Positions 45,400-51,717 of a stretch of DNA of 51,717 nucleotides are shown here, piece by piece; position 1 is the first letter of the stretch, and every line of letters starts with the position of its first letter. Both the position numbers and the translations under genes were made by a program. This DNA is from Phycisphaerales bacterium (lineage in GTDB: Bacteria; Planctomycetota; Phycisphaerae; Phycisphaerales; UBA1924): the NCBI GenBank assembly GCA_013360695.1, contig JABWBC010000007.1, positions 1 through 51,717 on the forward strand, given 5' to 3'. The notes under the pieces are model-generated. The model worked only from the letters and a program-made list of their open reading frames with translations. It searched no databases and was not told where the DNA came from.

Positions 45400-45468
45400 G
45401 GGAAGGGGTCACGCGGCCGGATGAACCCATGACGCGTGGAGCAAGCGAGTTCTTCGAGGGAAGCAATC

Positions 45469-46098
45469 GTGGATCATGATCTTGCGGGCATTCTGGTCGA
45501 CGAGCGGGCGATCGCCAAGCGTGTCCGCGAGCTTGGGGCGCAGCTCGCCGCCGATCTCGAGCGCGACCTCGCCGGTGAATCCGGCTCTGACGGGGCCGCC
45601 AGTGACGGAGGGGGTTCGGACGACTTCGGCAAGGTCGTCATGATCCCCGTCATGACCGGCGCGATCGTCTTTGTCGCCGACCTGATCCGCGCCATGCCCA
45701 TGCGCCTGTCGCTTAAGCTCGTCGCGGTCTCCAGCTATCCCGGCGCGTCGGTGCAGAGCAAGGGCGCCAAGCTGGCGGCGGAAATCCCCGGCGATCTGGC
45801 GGGCAAGCACGTCGTGGTCGTCGATGACATCCTCGACTCGGGCCAGACGCTCGGGCTGGTGCGCGAATTGATCGCCGCCCAAAGGCCAGCAAGCCTGCGA
45901 CTGTGTGTCCTGCTCCGCAAGCCAGACCGCGTGCGCCAGCGTGCCGTCGACGTGCAATACGTGGGCTTCGAGATCCCCGACGAGTTCGTCGTGGGCTACG
46001 GCCTGGATTTCGACGGTCATTACCGTAACGTGCCCAACATCGCCACGCTCCGCCCCGATGTAGTCGAGCGGGTGCGCCGGAGGGCTTCGCGTGCCTGA
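45469..46098 (+). CDS. hpt: hypoxanthine phosphoribosyltransferase
   Basis: Hpt salvages hypoxanthine and guanine with PRPP. The 209-residue protein has VMTGAIVFVADLIR (PPi loop region), the PRPP motif VVVVDDILDSGQTL, and DEFVVGYGLDFDGHYRNVP, the base-binding C-terminal part. A Gly/Ser/Asp-rich insert (GESGSDGAASDGGGSDD) near residue 40 is unusual. The GTG at 45469 has GAGGG 8 nt upstream; a GTG at 45436 is the alternative. Its end overlaps the next gene by 8 bp. Confidence 0.93.
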   Translation: MDHDLAGILVDERAIAKRVRELGAQLAADLERDLAGESGSDGAASDGGGSDDFGKVVMIPVMTGAIVFVADLIRAMPMRLSLKLVAVSSYPGASVQSKGAKLAAEIPGDLAGKHVVVVDDILDSGQTLGLVRELIAAQRPASLRLCVLLRKPDRVRQRAVDVQYVGFEIPDEFVVGYGLDFDGHYRNVPNIATLRPDVVERVRRRASRA

Positions 46099-47320
46099 CG
46101 CGTGTCCCGAGCCCGACGAACGCCCCGCGTCCGGCGAGCGCGTGATTCTGGATTGCCGCCCCGGCGCGATGAGCCTGGTCCTGCGCCCCGCGTGGAGCGT
46201 GGCGATGATCGTCGTCGCGGCGATGGTGTGCGTGTGGATTCTCGATCGATTGGCGAGCCTGGCGGTGGGGGACCCGACGTTGGTGCGCGACACGCGCACA
46301 TGGTCGAGCTATGTCGCGATGGCGGCGCTCGGGCTGGTCGCACTCCGACTGGTCTGGGTGTTCATCGATTGGCGCTGCCGTCGCTTCCTGCTGACGGATC
46401 GGCGGATCATGCGCGCGTGGGGCGTGTTTTCGCGCGGGCAGGCGGAGCTTCCCCTCCGCAACGCACAGGACGTCGTGATCCATCGCACGCTGGGCGAGCG
46501 CGTGCTCGGGCTCGGTTCGATCGCGGTGGTCGGCGCCAGCGGCGGCGGGGTCGCGTGGGTTCACGCCGCCGACCCCGACGATACCTTCGCCCAGATTCGC
46601 CGCGCGATTGATCAGGTCGCCGGCGGTGCGATCGCATGCGGCGGCGCGACGCTCGGCGCCGCGGACGCCGCGAGCACACCAACCAGCGTTTCAAACGTTC
46701 CGCTCCGCGTGATCGGCTTGGTCGGCGGGATCGGCTCGGGCAAGAGCACGATCGCCGCGGAGATCGCGCGCCAGGCCGGCGGCATCGTCATCGACTCCGA
46801 CAAGGAAGCCAAGGCCGCCCTTGATCGGCCCGACGTGCGCGATCAGCTCGTCGCATGGTGGGGGCGCGGCGTGGTGGGCAAGGACGGTCGCATCAATCGA
46901 GGCCAGGTCGCGGACATTGTCTTCCGCCGTCCCGAAGAGCGGGCACGCCTCGAGGGACTGGTCCATCCGATCGTGAGATCCACGCGGGCCCAGGCGATCG
47001 AGCGGGCCCGGGCCGCGGGGGCGAGCGTGGCGATCATCGACGCGCCGCTGCTGTTCGAGGCGGGGGTTGATCGCGAATGCGACCTCGTTTTGTTTGTTGA
47101 CGCCCCTTTGGAGGCCCGTGTGGGGCGTGTGAAGGCGACCCGGGGGTGGGATGCCGCCGAACTGGAGCGCCGAGAAAAAGCACAATTGCCACTTGAAGAG
47201 AAGCGGCAAAGGTCCGATGATGTAGTGGTCAACGACGGCGAGCCGGGGTCCCTACCCGGGCGAGTCGCGGACCTCCTCCAACGCATCCAGGGGCGGGTTT
47301 CGAGGCTGGGTTCTCATTGA
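46091..47320 (+). CDS. coaE: membrane PH-like domain fused to dephospho-CoA kinase
   Basis: The 409-residue protein joins two parts. Residues about 30-175 have two membrane helices (33-52 and 74-92) and a bPH2/YdbS-type domain (RRFLLTDRRIMRAWGVFSRG, ELPLRNAQDVVIHRTLGERVLGLG). After an Ala/Thr-rich linker (176-203) comes a full CoaE: GLVGGIGSGKST P-loop (210-220), VIDSDKEAKAAL, the lid HPIVRSTRAQAIERA, DAPLLFEAGVD, LVLFVDAPLEARVGRV and the late VVVNDG. CoaE phosphorylates dephospho-CoA, the last step of CoA synthesis, and is normally a soluble 200-residue protein. The frame is continuous with no stop or shift at the junction. GTG start with GGAGGG upstream, overlapping hpt by 8 bp. Confidence 0.9.
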   Translation: MPDACPEPDERPASGERVILDCRPGAMSLVLRPAWSVAMIVVAAMVCVWILDRLASLAVGDPTLVRDTRTWSSYVAMAALGLVALRLVWVFIDWRCRRFLLTDRRIMRAWGVFSRGQAELPLRNAQDVVIHRTLGERVLGLGSIAVVGASGGGVAWVHAADPDDTFAQIRRAIDQVAGGAIACGGATLGAADAASTPTSVSNVPLRVIGLVGGIGSGKSTIAAEIARQAGGIVIDSDKEAKAALDRPDVRDQLVAWWGRGVVGKDGRINRGQVADIVFRRPEERARLEGLVHPIVRSTRAQAIERARAAGASVAIIDAPLLFEAGVDRECDLVLFVDAPLEARVGRVKATRGWDAAELERREKAQLPLEEKRQRSDDVVVNDGEPGSLPGRVADLLQRIQGRVSRLGSH

Positions 47321-47682
47321 ACCCGGCGCGGGGCAAAGGGCTTGGTGGTGTTCGCGGGCCGATCGCCGGATGAAGACCAAGCGGGGGATGGATCGGAATC
47401 CCGGCAGATTGGCATGGTCCGGGTTCCGTGATGCCCTAAGTTCATGCTCCCGCGTGGCCTAGCGGCGCGACGGTGACGCCTTGTTCGGTATATTCAACGC
47501 GGCTCGACGGGTTCGAGACGCGTGACTCGCGAAACACGCGGCCCCGCTCTTCCAGGCGCGGGCCGGAAACTCCCAGACTCACAACATTGGTTTGGGCCGC
47601 TTGGGTTGGGCTTGGCGCTTGGGCCCTTGTCCTTCGGGCGGCAGGAAGATTCCGGGCTTGAACCCGGCAGGATCGAGGAAGC
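47321..47682. other. rho upstream region and leader
   Basis: No gene is seen. TATATT at 47489-47494 is a likely -10 box, leaving a leader of about 185 nt. CCGGG-CTTGAA-CCCGG at 47652-47667 is a hairpin just before the SD GAGG of rho. Long leaders of this kind are known to serve Rho autoregulation in other bacteria. Confidence 0.45.
47489..47494 (+). promoter_or_regulatory. candidate -10 box for rho
   Basis: TATATT, AT-rich against the GC-rich background; no clear -35. About 190 nt before the ATG. Confidence 0.4.
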
Positions 47683-49692
47683 ATGGCTCGTAGTTCCAGC
47701 GGCTCAGGGCACGACGACAAGGGCGATGCGCACGAAACCCGTGCCAAGGGAAAGGCCACCGCTCGTCGCGCGGGCGGCAGCGCTACCGCCGAGCCCGAGG
47801 CCCGGCCGGTTTCGGCCTTGCCCGGCGAATCACTCTCCGGCAGCCGTGCGTCGGCCGACTCCAAGCCCGCCCGTGGCGAGGCTCGCGCAGAACCTCGCCC
47901 CGAGCCTCGCCCCGAGCCGCGCGTTGAGCCGAAGATCGAGCCGCGCTCGGAAGCTCGCACGGAACCGCGCCCCGATGCCCGCCCAGAGCCCCGCCAGGAA
48001 CCACGCCCCGATTTTCGTTCCGATGACAGGCGCGAGCAGGAGCGTGGCCCGAGCAATGCCGGGACGACGGGCGGTCAGGGCGGACCCCAAGGCGGCCCGA
48101 ACCAAGGCCAGGGCTACCCCAGTCAGGGTGGCCCACGCCAAGAACGCGGCCCCGATCGGGGCTCGGACCGGGGGCCGGACAATCGTCAAGAAGGACGCCA
48201 GTTCTATGACCAGGGTCCGGGCGGATTCCGCCGCAAGAAGAAGCGTCGCAAGGGCGGAGGCATGGGCCCCGGCGGGTTCCAGAGCGGATTCTCCGGCGGC
48301 GGGCACGGTGGCTTCGGCGGCTCGCGCCTCCCCGAGGGCCTCCCCAGCGACGAGGAACTCGAGCGTGAGGCTCAGGAACTCGAACGCATCGCCAAGAGCG
48401 CCGATCCCTCGGTGCTGAAGGATGCGCTCTCGATCGGCGAACTCCAGAAGATGGAGATGGAGCCGCTCTTCAAGATCGCGGAAAAGGAAGGGCTCACCGA
48501 CTTCCACTCGCTCAGCAAGCAGGACCTCATCTTCAAGATCCTGAAAGCCCGCGCTGCCAAGCAGGGCCTCATGTTTGGCGACGGCACGCTCGAGATCATG
48601 CCCGACGGCTTCGGGTTCCTCCGCTCGCCCGAACAGTCCTACCTCCCCGGGCCCGACGACATCTACGTCAGCCCCGGCACCGTCCGCCGCTACGGCCTGC
48701 GCCGCGGCATGGTTGTCCGCGGCATGGTCCGCCCGCCCAAGGAGAGCGAGCGCTACTTCGCCCTCCTTCGCATCGAGAAGATCAACGGGCGTGACCCCGC
48801 CAAGGTCCACGAAATCATCAATTTCGAGGACCTGACGCCGCTCCACCCCGAGAAGCGGTACATGCTCGAGACCGAGCCCGGCGAGATTGAATGCCGCATC
48901 GTCGACCTGACCGCCCCGATCGGCAAGGGCCAGCGCATGCTGATCGTCGCCCCGCCGCGCACCGGCAAGACCGTGCTCCTGCAGAAGATCACCAAGGCGA
49001 TCAGCCGGAACTCACCCGAGACGCGCATCATCGTGCTGCTGGTCGACGAGCGCCCCGAGGAAGTGACCGACTTCCGGCGCAACACGACCAAGGACTCCAA
49101 GCACGTCGAGGTCGTCGCCAGCACGTTCGACGAGCCGTCCAACCGCCACGTCCAGGTCTGCGAGATGGTCATCGAAAAGGCCAAGCGCATGGTCGAGTTC
49201 GGCGATGACGTGGTCATCCTGCTCGACTCGATCACCCGCATGGCCCGCGCCTACAACGCCGAGATGCCCCACTCGGGCAAGATCATGACCGGCGGCCTGG
49301 ACTCCAACGCGCTGGCCCGGCCCAAGAAGTTCTTCGGCGCCGCCCGCGCCATCGAGCACGGCGGGAGCCTCACCATCATCGCCACGGCGCTGGTCGACAC
49401 CGGCTCCAAGATGGACGAGGTCATCTTCGAGGAATTCAAGGGCACCGGCAACAGCGAGCTGCACCTGGACCGCAAGCTCATGGACAAGCGCATCTACCCG
49501 TGCATTGATGTCCCGGCGTCGGGCACACGGCGCGAAGAGCTGCTCATGGACCCCAAGGAGTTGGAGCTGGTCTATCGCCTGCGCAAGGTGCTCAGCGACA
49601 TGAACGTGGTCGAGGCGATGGAGCTCTTGAAGAGCCGCCTGAAGAAGGTCAAGACCAACGCCGAGTTCCTGATGAGCATGGCGATGGGCTGA
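47683..49692 (+). CDS. rho: transcription termination factor Rho with a long disordered N-terminus
   Basis: Rho is the hexameric RNA helicase that ends transcription. From about residue 245 the protein is a normal Rho: [20 protein letters not shown], the cold-shock RNA-binding fold ([15 protein letters not shown]), Walker A APPRTGKT, Walker [18 protein letters not shown]-loop region [16 protein letters not shown] and R-loop [13 protein letters not shown]. Before it are some 215 residues of low complexity: acidic-basic start, an EPRP/EPRxE repeat block (about 70-110), Gly/Gln-rich stretches, a basic patch [11 protein letters not shown] (183-193) and a GGF/GGG part. Extra N-terminal domains are known in several phyla, and some drive condensate formation. 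The ATG has GAGG 4-5 nt upstream. Confidence 0.96.
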   Translation: MARSSSGSGHDDKGDAHETRAKGKATARRAGGSATAEPEARPVSALPGESLSGSRASADSKPARGEARAEPRPEPRPEPRVEPKIEPRSEARTEPRPDARPEPRQEPRPDFRSDDRREQERGPSNAGTTGGQGGPQGGPNQGQGYPSQGGPRQERGPDRGSDRGPDNRQEGRQFYDQGPGGFRRKKKRRKGGGMGPGGFQSGFSGGGHGGFGGSRLPEGLPSDEELEREAQELERIAKSADPSVLKDALSIGELQKMEMEPLFKIAEKEGLTDFHSLSKQDLIFKILKARAAKQGLMFGDGTLEIMPDGFGFLRSPEQSYLPGPDDIYVSPGTVRRYGLRRGMVVRGMVRPPKESERYFALLRIEKINGRDPAKVHEIINFEDLTPLHPEKRYMLETEPGEIECRIVDLTAPIGKGQRMLIVAPPRTGKTVLLQKITKAISRNSPETRIIVLLVDERPEEVTDFRRNTTKDSKHVEVVASTFDEPSNRHVQVCEMVIEKAKRMVEFGDDVVILLDSITRMARAYNAEMPHSGKIMTGGLDSNALARPKKFFGAARAIEHGGSLTIIATALVDTGSKMDEVIFEEFKGTGNSELHLDRKLMDKRIYPCIDVPASGTRREELLMDPKELELVYRLRKVLSDMNVVEAMELLKSRLKKVKTNAEFLMSMAMG

Positions 49693-49742
49693 GCGGGCGC
49701 GTTCCAGGGTGGGCCTCGGTGTTGCCAACTGCCTTTGGCTCC

Positions 49743-49764
49743 GGGAGTTCCGCGCTCCCTCTTT
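49743..49764 (+). terminator. weak candidate terminator of rho
   Basis: GGGAG-TTCCGCG-CTCCC followed by TCTTTCC, about 50 nt after the stop. The stem is only 5 bp. Confidence 0.35.
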
Positions 49765-49794
49765 CCAGCCCGCGCCCCTCGCCGCCCGATGAAG

Positions 49795-49800
49795 TACAGT
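49795..49800 (+). promoter_or_regulatory. candidate -10 box for the membrane protein gene at 49847
   Basis: TACAGT in gaagTACAGTtgg, about 46 nt before the GTG start; the leader carries SD GGAGG. Confidence 0.35.
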
Positions 49801-49846
49801 TGGCGCCGGGGTTTGTGCCCCTGGGTCACTGGCCGGAGGATCTGGC

Positions 49847-50368
49847 GTGCGGGCGCGGAGCGCGGCAAGACAAGTCACACATCCGTCGGCGGGCCTCACC
49901 CGTCCGGCGGACGCCATCGAGTTGGGCGGCCTGAACGGGCGGCCCGGGGCGGGGAACGCCACCGAGGGTTCGGCGTCGACCGACCTCGGTGAACAGGCAA
50001 TCCAGTCGGTCCCCGCATTCGGCCTGAAGCGCGTCGGCGCCGCCGTCCGCGCCGCCGTGGCGACCACCTGGGCCGCCACACTTTTGCTCACCGGATTGTG
50101 GGTCGCGATGAACGGCCCGGAGCGTTGGCCCGTACCAAGAGAGCTCTGTCTCATGGGCGGGTCGGCCCTGCTCGCCGGGGGGCAGTTCCTGTTCCTGGTG
50201 CTGGTCGCGGATCGCGTGTTCCCGCGCGCGTCGTCTCGGCTGGTCTGGGGCGCCGAAGTCTTGCTCTTTGCCGCCTTCGTCGTTGGGCTGGGCGCGGCGT
50301 TGTACATGCTCGCCGTCGGCGTGGGTGGCCTGGGGCTGCCCGCGATCGCGGTCGGGGAGGCTTATTGA
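49847..50368 (+). CDS. small membrane protein, function unknown
   Basis: The 173-residue protein has a polar N-terminal part of about 60 residues and then three hydrophobic helices (ATTWAATLLLTGLWVAM, CLMGGSALLAGGQFLFLVLV, LVWGAEVLLFAAFVVGLGAA). It starts at a GTG with GGAGG 8 nt upstream and ends overlapping the next gene by 3 bp. No family is recognised. Coupling to a secreted TPR protein suggests that the two act together at the cell envelope. Confidence 0.7.
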   Translation: MRARSAARQVTHPSAGLTRPADAIELGGLNGRPGAGNATEGSASTDLGEQAIQSVPAFGLKRVGAAVRAAVATTWAATLLLTGLWVAMNGPERWPVPRELCLMGGSALLAGGQFLFLVLVADRVFPRASSRLVWGAEVLLFAAFVVGLGAALYMLAVGVGGLGLPAIAVGEAY

Positions 50369-51717
50369 ACAGCATTTCTTCCAGTCGTTTTCTTCTCGCA
50401 CTGGCGGCCGGCCTGCCGCTCTCGGTCTCGCCGGCGCAGGACGCCAAGCCGCCCGCGCCCAAGCCCGCTCCCGCCGCGTCGACCGCGCCCGCGACTTCCG
50501 AGCCGTCCCAACCGGTCCTCAAGCCCGCCGCACCCTTTAAGGCGACCGTCACCGAGGTCAAGCCCTACCTTGCCCGCTCGTTGCAGCGTCTGGCCCTGCT
50601 GGAGCTTCGCCTCAAGCGCCCGCCCACGGCCGAGGACATGGCGTTGGCGCTGGCGATCAACGACATCGCGCGGGAGCTTGATCCGAAGAGCCCGGACCTG
50701 GTGCGATCGGAAATCGCGATCGCCAATGAGATGGGCGATAAGAGGCGCGTCGCCGCCGGCACGCGGGCTCTGGTCGGGCTCGAGCCCCGCGACACCGTGG
50801 CCCAGCTCGCCATGATCATGGGGCGCATCGGCGAGCTTCAGACCAACGAGGATCGCCTTGCGACCCTGGAGAAGTTCGTCGGGCCCGCGGGCTCGTCGAT
50901 CGACGCGGGCGTGCGCAGCCGCCTGGCGTTCGAGGCGTGTCGCCTGTACCACGAGCGTGGCGATGTTTCCGGCGCCGCCCGCCTGCTCAAGGTCGCGATC
51001 ACGCTCGACCCGACGAACAAAGAGGCCGCCACGTTCGCGTTCATGTTCTTCAGCGAGCGTGTGGACGATCCCGCCGGGCGCTTCGATCTGCTGACGAATC
51101 TGCTGCTGGCCGATCCGTCCGATCACATCACGCTGGCGTCGATGGCCGAGGCGTGCGCGAGCGTCGGCGCGTTCAGCGAGGCGAGACGCTTTGAGAACAA
51201 CGCGAAGCTGATTTTCGCGGGATTGGGCGGGAGCGATCAGGCCGAGGACCTTGTGAAATCCACGGTGCTGGACTGGGCCTTGGAAGGCCCGGAGAAGGTC
51301 ATCTCCGAATTGAACAAGGTGCTGAGCGACAACCGCCAGGCCGCCGCCCTGACCATCAAGGCGATGGAAGAGCAGCTCATCCCGACCAGCGGGATCCCCA
51401 AGCCCGAGGAGATCACGCTCGACCCGCTGCTGGAGCGCGTTCGCGTCTTCGCGGCCCTGCAGGTGGGGGACCAGGACACACTGAAGTCGGCCGTCGACAA
51501 CATCGTGCGCAGCCTCGATGAATTGATGGGCAACCTGGAGCTGATCATCAGCGGCGTGCCGGGATCAATCCCGCCCGATCAGGCCGCCGACCGCGCCCGC
51601 AAGCTCCGCGCCGACCTGGCCAGCACGCTGGCGTGGGTGAAGCAGAACCCGGAGCGCGCCGCGGCGGAGATGGACAAGCTCGCCGCCGACGCCGGCGTCG
51701 ACGCGACCGAGGCGTGG
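50365..51717 (+). CDS. secreted TPR-type protein (partial, 3' end outside window)
   Basis: The frame is open for 451 codons to the window end. The likely start is a TTG at 50365, with SD GGGGAGG 4 nt upstream, overlapping the previous stop. The first residues (SSRFLLALAAGLPLSVSPAQA-like) form a signal peptide, followed by a Pro/Ala/Lys-rich linker (about 25-60). The rest is all-helical with TPR-like units, for example ACRLYHERGDVSGAARLLK with VAITLDPTNKEAA, and MAEACASVGAFSEARRFENN. Such proteins scaffold complexes in the periplasm. Because the TTG start is unusual and the gene runs off the window, it is easily missed. Confidence 0.8.
   Translation, partial: MNSISSSRFLLALAAGLPLSVSPAQDAKPPAPKPAPAASTAPATSEPSQPVLKPAAPFKATVTEVKPYLARSLQRLALLELRLKRPPTAEDMALALAINDIARELDPKSPDLVRSEIAIANEMGDKRRVAAGTRALVGLEPRDTVAQLAMIMGRIGELQTNEDRLATLEKFVGPAGSSIDAGVRSRLAFEACRLYHERGDVSGAARLLKVAITLDPTNKEAATFAFMFFSERVDDPAGRFDLLTNLLLADPSDHITLASMAEACASVGAFSEARRFENNAKLIFAGLGGSDQAEDLVKSTVLDWALEGPEKVISELNKVLSDNRQAAALTIKAMEEQLIPTSGIPKPEEITLDPLLERVRVFAALQVGDQDTLKSAVDNIVRSLDELMGNLELIISGVPGSIPPDQAADRARKLRADLASTLAWVKQNPERAAAEMDKLAADAGVDATEAW

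Noticed and set aside
46600-46720. Frameshift or missed gene boundary between the PH-like and CoaE parts
   Set aside because: The frame stays open, the linker is a plausible Ala/Thr-rich tether, and no SD with start codon is evident right before the CoaE part; kept as a fusion.

Overview
The window is chromosomal DNA of a GC-rich bacterium, most likely a planctomycete of the class Phycisphaerae. The clues are a prepilin-type protein of the planctomycete kind (GFTLIELLVVIAIIALL plus a C-terminal LDGH motif), several small CPxCG zinc-ribbon proteins typical of that phylum, and the overall gene mix. Strand use is mixed and most genes are housekeeping. Assignment is from sequence reading only; no database search was possible.

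Layout. 1-1114: tail of one gene and two small genes that look phage-tail-like, separated by 8-bp repeats. 1115-3052: a lower-GC membrane protein resembling ECF-type S components. 3145-5416: an orphan MacB/FtsX permease, a small unknown protein, and an 85-residue protein that is little more than a DUF4157 (eCIS core) domain. 5728-11370 (minus): uvrA, then a cdaA-cdaR-zinc-ribbon operon for c-di-AMP. 11487-14706 (plus): an Nfu_N protein with mutY, a family 2 glycosyltransferase and a VTT-domain membrane protein. 14912-17148: an FtsX-type permease with a HlyD-type adaptor. 17170-24179 (minus): zinc-ribbon and leucine-rich-repeat proteins, acs, a small secreted protein, infC and a Ser/Thr kinase. 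24624-30180: prepilin-like protein, Skp/OmpH-like chaperone, M29 aminopeptidase, and a padR-HAAS membrane protein operon with a clear palindromic operator. 30408-34679: tRNA-Leu(UAA) and two chemoreceptors, one with a heme c motif. 34999-37798: PpiD/SurA-like foldase and rpsD. 38055-43081: purF, mqnD (futalosine pathway), DUF2199, FAH family, VOC family, smpB. 43277-47320: pgi diverging from ppa, then hpt and a PH domain-CoaE fusion. 47683-51717: rho with a long disordered N-terminus, a membrane protein and the start of a secreted TPR protein.

The most informative signals cut across genes. (1) Seven genes have a TAnnnT -10 hexamer only 5-8 nt before an ATG or GTG and no Shine-Dalgarno, which points to leaderless transcription alongside many ordinary SD-led genes. 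(2) infC has a perfect SD placed in front of an AUC codon, with no ATG/GTG/TTG available between it and the upstream in-frame stop. (3) Intergenic spacers carry related tracts with an exact 8-bp period (GAGACAAA, GAGACGAA, GCGAGACA, AAATCGCC). (4) Some proteins have unusual make-up: membrane PH-CoaE, heme c chemoreceptor, CdaA with DLG in place of DGA, and a minimal DUF4157 protein. Five good intrinsic terminators are visible although rho is also present. No CRISPR array, rRNA, insertion sequence or replication origin was recognised.
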